The notes: a model not told the origin generated them from the sequence alone. A DNA stretch of 64,000 nt from Actinocorallia sp. API 0066 (GCF_020991275.1 NZ_JAJLQY010000009.1:248001-312000), one strand, 5' to 3'. Positions 1 through 10,676 are shown, counted from the stretch's first letter. Numbers and translations: made by a program.

Positions 1-264
1 TACTTCGCCCCCTCCCGCACGCACGAGGGACGGCTCCAGGTGCTCTCCGAAGGCGGCGCGATCGAGGCGGGCGTCCCGCCCATCCCCGAGGTCGAACTCG
101 GCCACAACCAGGAGGCGACGGACGAGGCGTTCCGCGGCAGGTTCGTCAACGACGCGGTGGACGACCTCATCGAGGCGGTGCTGCGCGCCGACGGCCGCGC
201 CTCGTTCGTCCCCGACGGCTCGCTCGCCGACTACCACCGGGTCGCCGCCACCCTGCGCTACTGA
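1..264 (+). CDS. C-terminal fragment, possible baeRF/eRF1-like protein
   Basis: Only the last 87 codons are present; the frame is open from base 1 and stops at 262-264. The fragment has an acidic helical stretch (NDAVDDLIEAVLRADG) and ends in LADYHRVAATLRY. A short beta-strand followed by a terminal aLRY resembles my recollection of the C-termini of bacterial eRF1-like (baeRF/Vms1-type) proteins. That resemblance is weak and no catalytic segment is in the window. It converges with the DUF779 gene and the two stop regions overlap by 7 nt, leaving no room for a separate terminator. A hypothetical protein is the safe alternative. Confidence 0.4.
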   Translation, partial: YFAPSRTHEGRLQVLSEGGAIEAGVPPIPEVELGHNQEATDEAFRGRFVNDAVDDLIEAVLRADGRASFVPDGSLADYHRVAATLRY

Positions 265-758
265 CCGCGCGCCACCACCCCACCGGCGCCGGGCAGCGGC
301 AGCGGTGGGGTGGTGCCCTCCGGGCGGCGGCGGGTCGAGTCGCCGGTCGCCCGGAGGGGGATCGGGGCGCGGGGTAACGCGCCGCTGGACGGGGGCGGGG
401 CGGCGTCCAGGGCGGCCAGCTCCGCCTCGGTGAACAGGCGGGAGCGGAGCAGGAAGCGGACGCCCTCGGGCGCCTCCACCGAAAAGCCGCTTCCCCGGCC
501 GGGCACCACGTCCACCGTCAGGTGCGTGTGGCTCCAGTAGGCGTACTGGGCGGCGCTGATCCAGAACGGGACGCCGTCGCCGACCTCGCCGAGCAGCAGA
601 TCGGCGGCGCCCACCTGGAACTCGCCGCGCGGGTAGCACATCGGGGAGCTGCCGTCGCAGCAGCCGCCCGACTGGTGGAACATCAGCGGCCCGTGCCGCT
701 CGGCCAGCCGCCGCAGCCAGGCCGCCGCCTCGGCGGTGACCGTGACCCGCTCGACCAT
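258..758 (-). CDS. DUF779 domain protein
   Basis: This 166-aa protein carries the DUF779 signature: a Cys-rich N-terminal motif (HQSGGCCDGSSPMC, about residues 28-41) followed by a conserved WISAAQYAYWSHTHLTVDV segment. DUF779 genes commonly sit beside acetaldehyde-type aldehyde dehydrogenases, as here, 33 nt downstream of one on the same strand. The Cys/His residues suggest metal or redox chemistry, but no activity is established. Start: ATG at 758 is preceded by a strong GGGAGGGAGG; a GTG at 761 is too close to it. The C-terminus has about 45 extra proline/arginine-rich residues beyond the usual length of roughly 120, which look disordered. Confidence 0.85.
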   Translation of the reverse strand: MVERVTVTAEAAAWLRRLAERHGPLMFHQSGGCCDGSSPMCYPRGEFQVGAADLLLGEVGDGVPFWISAAQYAYWSHTHLTVDVVPGRGSGFSVEAPEGVRFLLRSRLFTEAELAALDAAPPPSSGALPRAPIPLRATGDSTRRRPEGTTPPLPLPGAGGVVARGQ

Positions 759-791
759 CACACCTCCCTCCCGCGCGGCTCCGGACGTCCC

Positions 792-2309
<1,518 letters not shown>

Positions 2310-2390
2310 GACGCCCTCCTCGACATCTGTGACGCCGCTCACTGTGCCGGGCCCGCGTTGGCGAAACGTTGGCGCCGCGCCGAGCCCCCG

Positions 2391-3557
2391 TCAGCGGGCG
2401 GCGCGGGCGCGCGAGACGGCGACGGCGTGGCGCGGGTCGGCGGGCGGCAGGAGCGCGATGGCGTGCTCGTGCACGGCGAGGTCGTCGAGGTGGTGGACGC
2501 CGTAGGCCAGGGCCGGTTCCGGCCGGGGACACGCCAGCACGGCCTCGCGCAGCGCCACCTCGATGTGCTCGCGCCACGTCAGGACGCCCGGCGCCTCGGA
2601 GAACGGCAGCAGCGGGCCGCCGTAGGCGCCCAGGGCCTCATCCAGACGTCCGGCGTCCAGGTGGGCGAGCACCTCGGCCGCGTCACACGACAGCCTCCCG
2701 GTGAGCGCGTAGGCGCGGGTGGACAGCGCGCCCGTGAGCGCCCGCCGCAGATGCGACACCTCCGCCCGCAACGTCACCGCGCTCACCCTGCGCTCGCCGT
2801 ACAGGGCGTCATGCAGCCGCTCCGGAGGCACCGCCCTGCCCTCCAGCGCGAGCAGCGCCAGGATCTCCACCTGGCGCGGCCGCAGCGGCACCGGCGCGCC
2901 GTCGCGCAGCAGCCGCGCCCCGCCCAGGCAGCGCAGCCGCCACCCGCCGGACGCCCCGCCGATCCTGCCCTCGATCGCCGCGACCAGGCCCCGGACCGTC
3001 GGCAGGCCGAGTGGATGCGACCTGTCCCACGTGGTGGAGATGTCCAGCACGCCCAGCACCGACCCGTCCGGGCCGTGGATCGGCGCGCAGTAGCAGACCC
3101 AGCCGTGCAGCGCCTCCACCAGGTGCTCGGCCGAGAACACCGAGCTGGGCGCGCCCGTCTTCAGCGCGAGCGCCAGCGCGTTCGTGCCCATCGACGCCTC
3201 GTCCCACCGGCCGCCCTGCGCGAAGTTCACCGCGCCCGCGCGGCGGCTCATCACGGTGCCGCCGCACGTCCACAGGATCGTGCACCGCTCGTCGGTGACC
3301 GCCGCCACGAACCCCGCGTCCTCGGCCACCGCGCGCAGCTCGCCCGCCACCGCCTCCACCGGCGCGCGCAGCGGCGAGCGCGCCCAGTCCGCGGACGCGC
3401 TCAGCGGCGCGCTGCCCGTGCCCGGATCAACGGCCCCGATCGACCGCCGCCACGACGCGCTGATCTCCGACCGCACCCCCGGCGCCGTCCTGCCCGCCAA
3501 CCACAACGCCCACTGACGGCGCAGCGCCTCGCGCCGCGCCCGCAGAATCTCGTCCAT
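2391..3557 (-). CDS. GAF-domain transcriptional regulator (AcoR-like, with C-terminal winged helix)
   Basis: A 388-aa protein. The N-terminal 200 residues look like the sensor part of AcoR-type activators: SEISASWRRS near the start, then a GAF-like region with SMGTNALALAL and PIHGPDGSVLGVLDIS. Instead of a sigma-54 AAA+ domain, the C-terminal part reads as a winged helix (PLRPRQVEILALLALEGRAV, then a TLRAEVSHLRRAL helix) in the style of actinobacterial GAF regulators. It precedes the aldehyde dehydrogenase by 81 nt on the same strand and is the obvious candidate regulator of that operon. The ligand is unknown; an alcohol, aldehyde or acetoin is inferred only from family context. Confidence 0.8.
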   Translation of the reverse strand: MDEILRARREALRRQWALWLAGRTAPGVRSEISASWRRSIGAVDPGTGSAPLSASADWARSPLRAPVEAVAGELRAVAEDAGFVAAVTDERCTILWTCGGTVMSRRAGAVNFAQGGRWDEASMGTNALALALKTGAPSSVFSAEHLVEALHGWVCYCAPIHGPDGSVLGVLDISTTWDRSHPLGLPTVRGLVAAIEGRIGGASGGWRLRCLGGARLLRDGAPVPLRPRQVEILALLALEGRAVPPERLHDALYGERRVSAVTLRAEVSHLRRALTGALSTRAYALTGRLSCDAAEVLAHLDAGRLDEALGAYGGPLLPFSEAPGVLTWREHIEVALREAVLACPRPEPALAYGVHHLDDLAVHEHAIALLPPADPRHAVAVSRARAAR

Positions 3558-3675
3558 AAGGCTCGCCTTCGAACCCCGGCCGGGCGCTCCGGACGCCCCG
3601 GCTCGCCCTCATGAAAACACGGACGGACGGGCCGTGGACACGGTCTGTCGAGATCTGTGGACAACCGGTGGCGCC

Positions 3676-5187
3676 TCAGCGGTGCAGCGCCGTCTCCCAG
3701 GGGTTGGACTCCGACCAGGGGAGCGCCACGAGGTCGAGCGAGACGACCGGGCCCGGCGGCTCGGGCACCGTGCCCTCGATCTTGAACGCGGCGGTGCCGC
3801 CCGCGGGCAGGCCCTGCACAAAGCTCATGTCGCCGCTGATGAGGGTGCCCCTGCCGTCCCGGAACAGCGCGACGAGCGCGACCTCCTCGACCGGCACCGG
3901 GTAGGGGTTGCGGATCTCGCCTGTCACCTCACAGGCACCTTCCGGTAGCTCCATCGAGACGTTCTCATAGCCGAACGGCGGGAAGTCCTCCGGCCGCGAC
4001 GGTGTCGGATACCAGTCGGCGGGACGCGGCGTGATCTCCAGGGTGTGCGGCCTGCTCCCGGTGATCTCCAGCAGGCCCGCCCAGGCGATCCGCGCGCGCG
4101 GCGGCAGCGCCGTCAGCACCTGCTCCTCGGTGCCGATGACCTTGCCGTACTCGTCCCGCACGGTGATCTGCACCGTCGGCAGCTCACACCAGTACAGGGT
4201 GTTCGGGTTGTGCAGCACCGTCGCCCACCGGATCCAGTACTCGCCCGGCACCCACTCGCTCGCCTCCGACGTCCAGCCCGTCTCGGTGACGGCGAACTGG
4301 ACCAGATGCCCCGGATCGGCCTCGGCCTCGGGTTCGGGCGCGCGGTGCAGCGGCGCGGGCCGCGCCGACCGGTCGACCGGCGTGACGGGCGCGACCGGTT
4401 CGTCCGGCGGCGGAGGCGGCAGCGGCGTGGTGCGTCCGGCGGGATCGCCGGGGATCTCGGGGTGCGCGAGCGGCTGGGCGGGCCACGGCGGCAGCGCCGT
4501 CCCGCCGGGCGGCGAGGGCGCGGCGCGCGGCGGGACGGGCGCCTGCGGGGCCTGTGGCGCCTGCGGGGCCGGGAGCCGGGGCTGAGGGCCCGTCAGCGGC
4601 TCCGCCGGCTCCGGATGCGACCCGTACGACATCGTGCCGCCCGCGGCCTCCACGGCGGGCGCCGGCGGCCGGGGACGCGGCGGGGGAGCCAGGACGAGCG
4701 GCTCGGTCGGGTTCGGCGGCCGGGCCGGACCCAGCGCCGGGGCGCCGGGCCGGATCGGCTGGGCCCGCCCCGGATCGAGCCCGAGCTGGCCGAGCGCCCA
4801 CCGCACCGCCTGCTCCTCGGGCCCGTGGATCTCCAGCGACGGCGCGAGCCCCGGCCCCTCGGCGAACCTGAACTCGACGCCGTGCAGCTCCCACCCCTCA
4901 CGGTGGGTCTCCTGCCGTCCCGTGACGCGCAGGCCGAGCCCTTCGAGGATGTCGCGGGCGGCGTCGAAGTCGCTCACCAGGACCTCGCGGACCGTCCGCT
5001 GCTCCCGCATGAGCGTGAGGACGTGCCTGTCGCCCTCGGAGTGCAGGCCCGCCCACGAGCCGTCCCGCCCGGCCAGGGCGATCCGCTGGATCAGCCTCCG
5101 CGGCCGGTGGCACCGCGCGCCGAGCCCGCGCAGCCGCTCCCGAGCGATCCCGGGGTCGAGATCGAAGTAGCGGACACCGAATCCCAC
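3676..5187 (-). CDS. Multidomain protein: CYTH-like N-terminus, Pro-rich linker, beta-sandwich C-terminus
   Basis: A 503-aa protein with three parts. Residues 1-150 follow the layout of CYTH/class IV adenylate-cyclase-like domains (FDLDPGIARERLRGLGAR, then EGDRHVLTLMREQ, VREVLVSDFDAARDILEGLGL, PSLEIHGPEEQAV), but the N-terminal ExExK signature is missing, so activity is doubtful. Residues 150-290 are proline-rich and probably disordered. Residues 290-503 look like two beta-sandwich modules of FxLYD type (VLHNPNTLYWCELPTVQITV; CEVTGEIRNPYPVPVEEV). No signal peptide is seen, although FxLYD-like folds are usually extracytoplasmic. GTG at 5187 has GGGGGAGGAC upstream. Function unknown. Confidence 0.7.
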   Translation of the reverse strand: MGFGVRYFDLDPGIARERLRGLGARCHRPRRLIQRIALAGRDGSWAGLHSEGDRHVLTLMREQRTVREVLVSDFDAARDILEGLGLRVTGRQETHREGWELHGVEFRFAEGPGLAPSLEIHGPEEQAVRWALGQLGLDPGRAQPIRPGAPALGPARPPNPTEPLVLAPPPRPRPPAPAVEAAGGTMSYGSHPEPAEPLTGPQPRLPAPQAPQAPQAPVPPRAAPSPPGGTALPPWPAQPLAHPEIPGDPAGRTTPLPPPPPDEPVAPVTPVDRSARPAPLHRAPEPEAEADPGHLVQFAVTETGWTSEASEWVPGEYWIRWATVLHNPNTLYWCELPTVQITVRDEYGKVIGTEEQVLTALPPRARIAWAGLLEITGSRPHTLEITPRPADWYPTPSRPEDFPPFGYENVSMELPEGACEVTGEIRNPYPVPVEEVALVALFRDGRGTLISGDMSFVQGLPAGGTAAFKIEGTVPEPPGPVVSLDLVALPWSESNPWETALHR

Positions 5188-5360
5188 GTCCTCCCCCAGA
5201 ACTCTCGCGGCGGGCCCCTATCGTGTCGTATACGGACAACGCCATCAATATGCCGCGCCGCCCAGACCTCAACGACCGGCCCTCACCCCGTGGTTCCCGC
5301 ACCCGGCCCCGCCCGAACGTGACGGCGCGGGCACACCGCCGACGCGGCGCCGGGACAACG

Positions 5361-5392
5361 AAAAGCGCCCCGCGTCTCACGACACGAGGCGC
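5361..5392 (-). terminator. Rho-independent terminator of fadA-fadB
   Basis: On the minus strand a 12-bp stem (5365-5376 pairing with 5381-5392; two positions become G-U wobbles in this RNA) with a 4-nt loop is followed directly by TTTT and then CGTT. It lies about 60 nt beyond the fadB stop, where a transcript from fadA-fadB should end. The U-tract is rare in such GC-rich DNA. Confidence 0.75.
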
Positions 5393-5453
5393 CTCCCGTT
5401 AGCCGGCTCGGTAACCCCCCAGTCCCGGGGCCGGCTGGTCCTGCGGAATACCC

Positions 5454-7532
5454 CTATCCCACCTGTGCAACGCCCGGAGCCAGGAAACGGTTCCCGTTCC
5501 GCACGGAAATTCCGGTCCGGTCCAGGTAGGGCGTGATGCCGCCGAGGTGGAACGGGTAGCCAGCACCGAGGATAAGGCACAGGTCGATGTCCTCGGGCGC
5601 GGCGACGACCCCTTCGTCCAGCATGAGACGAATCTCCTCCGCGAGACCGCGCAGCGCCTTGTCCAGCACCTGCTCCTCGGACGCCGGGTTGTCGCCGCCC
5701 GCGAAGATCGCGAGGGCCTCCGGGTCGAAGGTGAAGTCCGGAAGGTAGACGCTCTTCTTCCCGGACCTCACGAACTCGCGGAACTTCTCCGACACCGGGA
5801 ACCGCTCCGGGAACGCCTCGTGCAGCGTCTCGTTGACGTGCAGGGCGATCGCCGGGCCGACCAGGCCCAGCAGCACGAACGGGCTCATCGGCAGGCCCAG
5901 CGGCTGCGCGGCGCGCTCGGCGGCCTCCACCGGGGTGCCCTGCTGCACCGAGTCGATGATCTCGGCGAGCAGGCGCAGCAGGATCCGGTTGACGACGAAC
6001 GCGGGCGCGTCCTTCACCAGCACGCAGGACTTCTTGAGCTGCTTGCCGACCTGGAAGGCGGTGGCCAGCGTCACGTCGTCGGTCTTGTCGGCGCGCACGA
6101 TCTCCAGCAGCGGCAGGACCGCGACCGGGTTGAAGAAGTGGAAGCCCACGACCCGCTCGGGGTGCTTGAGCTTCTCGGCCATCGCCGTCACCGAGAGGGA
6201 CGAGGTGTTGGTGGCCAGCACGCACTCCGGCGAGACCACGGCCTCGACCTCGGCGAACACCTTCTGCTTGACCGACAGCTCCTCGAAGACGGCCTCGATC
6301 ACGAGGTCGGCGTCGGCGAAGGCGTCCTTGGTGAGCGAGCCGGAGATCAGCCGCTTCAGGCGGGCCGCCTTGTCGGCGTTCACCCTGCCCTTGGCCTGGA
6401 GCTTGTCGACCTCGCCGTGCGCGTAGGCGACGCCCTTGTCCAGCCGGTCCTGGTCGAGGTCCGTCAGCACGACGGGCACGCTCAGGCGCTGGGCGAACAG
6501 CAGGGCGAGCTGCCCGGCCATCAGGCCCGCGCCGACGACGCCGACCTTGGTGACCTTGCGGGCCAGCGACTTGTCCGGCGCGCCCGCGGGCTTCTTGGCC
6601 CGCTTCTGCACCAGGTCGAACGCGTACAGGCCGGCCCGCAGCTCGTCGGACAGGATGAGGTCGGCGAGCGCCTCGTCCTCGGCCGCGAAGCCCTCGTCAC
6701 GGGTGCGGGTGCGCGCCTCGCGGACGAGGTCCAGCGCCCGGACGTAAGCGGGGGCCGCGCCATGCAGCTTGCCCTCCAGGACGAACCCGGCCAGGTTGAC
6801 CGCGTCCTCCCACGCCTTGCCCTTGTCCACCTCGGGCCGCTCGACCTTGACCTCGCCGGTCAGCACACGGGCCGTCCAGGTGAGGGACTCCTCGAGGAAG
6901 TCGGCGGCGTCGAAGATCGCGTCCGCGATGCCCAGGTCGAAGACCTGCTGGCCCTTGAGGATGCGGTTGTTGGCCAGCGGGTTCTCGATGATGACCTTGA
7001 GCGCCTTCTCCGCGCCGATGAGGTTCGGCAGGAGGTAGGTGCCGCCCCAGCCCGGCACGAGGCCGAGGAACGTCTCCGGGAGGGAGAACGCCGGGACGCC
7101 GCGCGAGACCGTGCGGTAGGCGGCGTGCAGGCCGGCCTCGACGCCGCCGCCCATGGCCGCGCCGTTGTAGTACGCGAAGGTCGGCACGTCCAGCTCGCCC
7201 AGACGGCGGAACACGGCGTGGCCCAGCTTGCCGATCTCCAGGGCGGCGTCGCGCTCCTTGATGAGCGGGATGCCCTTGAGGTCGGCGCCTACGGCGAAGA
7301 TGAAGGGCTTGCCGGTGAGGCCGACGGCCACGATGTCGTCGCGGGAGGCGACGGAGTCGATGGCCTCGTTGAGCGCGGTCAGGCCGCCGGGGCCGAAGGT
7401 GTTCGGCTTGGTGTGGTCGAAGCCGTTGTCCAGCGTGATCAGGGCGAGCTTGCCCGCGCCGAACGGCAGGTCCACGTCACGGACGAGGGCGTTGGTGACG
7501 ACCTCGTCGGCGAAGATTTCGGCGATGCTCAC
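5454..7532 (-). CDS. fadB: Fatty-acid oxidation multifunctional enzyme (enoyl-CoA hydratase / 3-hydroxyacyl-CoA dehydrogenase)
   Basis: A 692-aa FadB-type protein. The N-terminal crotonase region has a VGLTGKPFIFAVGADLKG oxyanion segment and a YYNGAAMGGGVEAGLHAAYR segment. The Rossmann fold of the dehydrogenase begins at VGVVGAGLMAGQLALLFAQ (about residue 330), continues with NTSSLSVTAMAEKLKHPERVVG and a HFFNPV motif, and is followed by two C-terminal dehydrogenase helical domains. It hydrates enoyl-CoA and oxidises 3-hydroxyacyl-CoA with NAD. GTG at 7532 overlaps the thiolase stop by 4 nt (GTGA), so the pair is translationally coupled; an in-frame start 21 codons upstream lies inside fadA and is not needed. 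Confidence 0.93.
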   Translation of the reverse strand: MSIAEIFADEVVTNALVRDVDLPFGAGKLALITLDNGFDHTKPNTFGPGGLTALNEAIDSVASRDDIVAVGLTGKPFIFAVGADLKGIPLIKERDAALEIGKLGHAVFRRLGELDVPTFAYYNGAAMGGGVEAGLHAAYRTVSRGVPAFSLPETFLGLVPGWGGTYLLPNLIGAEKALKVIIENPLANNRILKGQQVFDLGIADAIFDAADFLEESLTWTARVLTGEVKVERPEVDKGKAWEDAVNLAGFVLEGKLHGAAPAYVRALDLVREARTRTRDEGFAAEDEALADLILSDELRAGLYAFDLVQKRAKKPAGAPDKSLARKVTKVGVVGAGLMAGQLALLFAQRLSVPVVLTDLDQDRLDKGVAYAHGEVDKLQAKGRVNADKAARLKRLISGSLTKDAFADADLVIEAVFEELSVKQKVFAEVEAVVSPECVLATNTSSLSVTAMAEKLKHPERVVGFHFFNPVAVLPLLEIVRADKTDDVTLATAFQVGKQLKKSCVLVKDAPAFVVNRILLRLLAEIIDSVQQGTPVEAAERAAQPLGLPMSPFVLLGLVGPAIALHVNETLHEAFPERFPVSEKFREFVRSGKKSVYLPDFTFDPEALAIFAGGDNPASEEQVLDKALRGLAEEIRLMLDEGVVAAPEDIDLCLILGAGYPFHLGGITPYLDRTGISVRNGNRFLAPGVAQVG

Positions 7533-8731
7533 TTGGCACCCTCCCAGTTCACGTTCTCCCAGAGGACGGTGCCGCCCATGCCCATGCCGACGCACATCGT
7601 GGTGAGGCCGTAGCGGACCTCGGGGTGCTCCGCGAACTCACGCGAGAGCTGCGTCATCAGCCGGACGCCGGAGGAGGCGAGCGGGTGGCCGAGGGCGATC
7701 GCGCCGCCCCACGGGTTGACGCGCGGGTCGTCCTCGGCGATGCCGAAGTGGTCGAGGAACGCGAGCACCTGCACGGCGAACGCCTCGTTGATCTCGAACA
7801 GGCCGATGTCGTCGACCGTGATGCCGTTGCGGGCGAGCAGCTTCTCGGTGGCCGGGACCGGGCCGATGCCCATGACCTCGGGCTCCACCCCGGCGAAGGA
7901 GTAGTCCACGAGGCGCATCCGGCCCTTGAGGCCGAGTTCCTCAGCGACGTCCTCGGCGACGAGCAGGCACGCGGTGGCACCGTCGTTCAGGCCCGCGGCG
8001 TTGCCCGCGGTGACGTTGCCGGCGACGCGGAACGGCGTCTTCAGGCCGGCGAGGTCCTCCAGCTTGGTGCCGGGGCGCGGCGGCTCGTCGGCGGTGGCCA
8101 GGCCCCAGCCCTTGGTGGCGGAGCGGATGGCGGTCGGCACGAGGTCGGGCTGGATCTTGCCGTCGGCGTACGCGGCGGCGAGCTTGGCCTGGGAGCGGAC
8201 GGCGTAGGCGTCGGCCCGCTCCTTGGTGATCTGGGGGAACCTGTCGTGGAGGTTCTCGGCGGTGAGGCCCATGACGAGCGCGGAGTCGTCGACGAGGCGG
8301 TCGGTCAGGAAGCGGGGGTTCGGGTCGACGCCCTCGCCCATCGGGTGGCGGCCCATGTGCTCGACGCCGCCCGCGATGACCACGTCGTAGGCGCCGAACG
8401 CGATACCGGACGCGGTGGTGGTGACGGCCGTCATGGCGCCCGCGCACATGCGGTCGATGGCGAAGCCGGGGACGGACTTGGGCAGCCCGGCCAGGACGGC
8501 GGCGGACCGGCCGATGGTCAGGCCCTGGTCTCCGGTCTGGGTGGTGGCGGCGATGGACACCTCGTCCACCTTCTCCGGCGGCAGTCCGGGGTTGCGCCGG
8601 ATGAGCTCCCGGATGGCGCGCACGACCAGGTCGTCGGCGCGGGTCTCGGCGTAAAGGCCCTTGGGGCCTGCCTTGCCGAACGGCGTGCGTACGCCGTCGA
8701 CGAACACGACATCACGTGCGGTGCGAGGCAC
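7529..8731 (-). CDS. fadA: Acetyl-CoA acyltransferase (beta-oxidation thiolase)
   Basis: A 400-aa thiolase that cleaves 3-ketoacyl-CoA to acetyl-CoA and a shortened acyl-CoA. Nucleophile Cys96 lies in FAIDRMCAGAMTAV. The His motif GGAIALGHPLASSG and the C-terminal MCVGMGMGGT with the second catalytic Cys are intact. The GTG start at 8731 has GGGAGACC upstream. It is the first gene of a coupled fadA-fadB operon, and two matching 14-bp boxes at 8789-8824 lie in its promoter region. The partner acyl-CoA synthetase is divergent across the same intergenic region. Confidence 0.94.
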   Translation of the reverse strand: MPRTARDVVFVDGVRTPFGKAGPKGLYAETRADDLVVRAIRELIRRNPGLPPEKVDEVSIAATTQTGDQGLTIGRSAAVLAGLPKSVPGFAIDRMCAGAMTAVTTTASGIAFGAYDVVIAGGVEHMGRHPMGEGVDPNPRFLTDRLVDDSALVMGLTAENLHDRFPQITKERADAYAVRSQAKLAAAYADGKIQPDLVPTAIRSATKGWGLATADEPPRPGTKLEDLAGLKTPFRVAGNVTAGNAAGLNDGATACLLVAEDVAEELGLKGRMRLVDYSFAGVEPEVMGIGPVPATEKLLARNGITVDDIGLFEINEAFAVQVLAFLDHFGIAEDDPRVNPWGGAIALGHPLASSGVRLMTQLSREFAEHPEVRYGLTTMCVGMGMGGTVLWENVNWEGAK

Positions 8732-8788
8732 GATCAGGTCTCCCTCTGCGCTCAGTGTGCGGACGCCGACGGGCGGTCCCTGGGCACC

Positions 8789-8824
8789 TACTCGCCGGTA
8801 ACACGGATTCTACTCGTCAGTAAC
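8789..8824. promoter_or_regulatory. Paired operator-like boxes between fadA and the acyl-CoA synthetase
   Basis: TACTCGCCGGTAAC (8789-8802) and TACTCGTCAGTAAC (8811-8824) differ at 2 of 14 positions and start exactly 22 bp apart, two helical turns. The second contains the dyad TACT-N4-AGTA. They lie 58-93 bp upstream of fadA and about 104 bp upstream of the divergent synthetase start, so one regulator dimer pair could control both. A TetR-type fatty-acid regulator is inferred; none is encoded next to them. Confidence 0.55.
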
Positions 8825-8927
8825 CACTGACGGCGGCCCGGCCCGCCCGCCGGCTTGGTACTTTCTGCCACTTGTCGTATCCGCCCTGTCTCGTTAGCGT
8901 TTGTACGAGTCGCCGGTGGAGGTTGCC

Positions 8928-10676
8928 GTGGTGCATGCGAGGCCCGCGTACCGGCCAGGTCTGCGGCGCCGGCTGGCGCACACCCTCGACCACTTTCATG
9001 TCCTCGTCTCCGGCGCGCTACGCCTCACCCGCCCCCTCGCCTGCCTGCGCGGCATCGGCGAACTCCAGACCTGGGGGACGACCCTCGGCGGGCTCACCAA
9101 GGCCGCCGCCGCCGTCCAGCCGCGCAAGACGGCGGTGATCGACGACACCGGCACCCTCACCTACGCCGAGCTGGACCGCCGCACGGACGCGCTGTGCGCC
9201 GCGCTGCCGCTCTCCGGACCCCGGCCGAGGGTCGCGGTACTGTGCCGCAACCACCGGGGCCTCGTGGAGATCCTGGTGGCCTCCGCGAAGCGCGGCGCCG
9301 AGACCGTCCTGCTCAACACCGGCTTCGGGCCCGGACAGCTCCGCTCCGTCCTGGAGGAGCTGCGGCCCGACATCGTCGTCGCCGACGCCGAGTTCGCCCC
9401 GCTCCTGGAGGGCTGCCCGCCCCGGCTCGCGCCCGTCGTCGTCTGGGCCGGACCCGACGCGCGCGGCAGCACCCTCGACGCCCTCATCGCCCGGCCCCCG
9501 CGCACGCTCGTCGTCCCGCCGCCCACCGACGGCAGGACCATCATGCTCAGCTCGGGCACCAGCGGCCGACCCAAGGGCGCCCGGCGCAGGCCCCGGCCCG
9601 GCCTCGGCCCGCTCGCCTCGATGCTCTCCAGGCTGCCGCTGCGCTCCCGGCACACCTTCCTCATCGACGCGCCCGTCTTCCACACCTGGGGCCTGGCCGC
9701 CCTCCAGATCGGGCTCGCGCTGCGCTGCACCGTCGTGCTGCACCGGCGCTTCGACCCGTCCCTCACCCTCGGCGAGATCGAGAAGTACCCGCGCATCGCC
9801 CACTTCGCCGTCCCCGTCATGCTGCAGCGCATCCTGGAACTGCCCGTGGACGTCAGGGACGCCTACGACAGCCGCAACCTCCGCCTCACCGCCCTGAGCG
9901 GCTCCGCCCTGCCCGGCGACCTCGCGCACCGCTTCATGGACTACTACGGCGACAGGCTCTACAACGTGTACGGATCGACCGAGGCGAGCTGGGTGAGCGT
10001 CGCCCGTCCCAAGGACCTCCGGATCAACCCCGCCACCGCCGGACGGCCTCCGCGCGGCACCTCCGTCCGCATCCTGGACGCCGAAGGCAGGCCCGTGCCC
10101 CGCGCCACCATCGGACGGATCTTCGCGGCCAACGAGAACGTCTTCGAGGGATACACCGGAGGCGACCCCACCGAAGTCCGCGACGGGCTGCTCTCGACGG
10201 GCGACCTCGGACACCTGGACTCCCTCGGCCTCCTCTACGTGGACGGCAGGGAGGACGGCATGGTCGTCTCCGGAGGCGAGAACGTCGTACCGCGCGACGT
10301 GGAGGACGTCCTGGCACGGCTTCCGGAGGTGCGGGAGGTGGCCGTCCGTGGGGTGCCCGACGCGGAGTACGGGCAGCGGCTCGCCGCCTACGTCGTGCTG
10401 CGGCCCGGCGCGGAGCTGACCGAACGCGAGGTCCGCGAGCACGTGCGGTCGCGGGTGGCGCGGTTCGCGGTGCCGCGCGACGTGGTGTTCGTCGGCGAGC
10501 TGCCGCGCAACGCCACCGGCAAGATCGTCTACCGGTGGCTGGACGGGCTCGGCTCCGGCCACACCCGGACGCCCGAGGGCAGGGTGCGGTTCTGGTCGCC
10601 CGATCCGTCCGGCTTCGACCTGGCCGCCGCGCCCACCGAGGTCGAACCCGACCTGCCGGGACCCGCGCCCGCCTGA
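8928..10676 (+). CDS. AMP-binding fatty acyl-CoA synthetase
   Basis: A 582-aa ANL-superfamily ligase that makes acyl-AMP and then acyl-CoA. Motifs are complete: P-loop IMLSSGTSGRPKG, the A5 motif YNVYGSTEASW, the A7 motif STGDLGHLDSLG, A8-like YVDGREDGMVVSGGENV, and the catalytic Lys in LPRNATGKIVYRW near the C-terminus. GTG at 8928 (or 8931) has GGAGG 5-8 nt upstream; an in-frame TTG at 8901 has none. It is divergent from fadA-fadB and probably feeds that pathway. A diverged paralogue follows 141 nt downstream. Confidence 0.9.
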   Translation: MVHARPAYRPGLRRRLAHTLDHFHVLVSGALRLTRPLACLRGIGELQTWGTTLGGLTKAAAAVQPRKTAVIDDTGTLTYAELDRRTDALCAALPLSGPRPRVAVLCRNHRGLVEILVASAKRGAETVLLNTGFGPGQLRSVLEELRPDIVVADAEFAPLLEGCPPRLAPVVVWAGPDARGSTLDALIARPPRTLVVPPPTDGRTIMLSSGTSGRPKGARRRPRPGLGPLASMLSRLPLRSRHTFLIDAPVFHTWGLAALQIGLALRCTVVLHRRFDPSLTLGEIEKYPRIAHFAVPVMLQRILELPVDVRDAYDSRNLRLTALSGSALPGDLAHRFMDYYGDRLYNVYGSTEASWVSVARPKDLRINPATAGRPPRGTSVRILDAEGRPVPRATIGRIFAANENVFEGYTGGDPTEVRDGLLSTGDLGHLDSLGLLYVDGREDGMVVSGGENVVPRDVEDVLARLPEVREVAVRGVPDAEYGQRLAAYVVLRPGAELTEREVREHVRSRVARFAVPRDVVFVGELPRNATGKIVYRWLDGLGSGHTRTPEGRVRFWSPDPSGFDLAAAPTEVEPDLPGPAPA

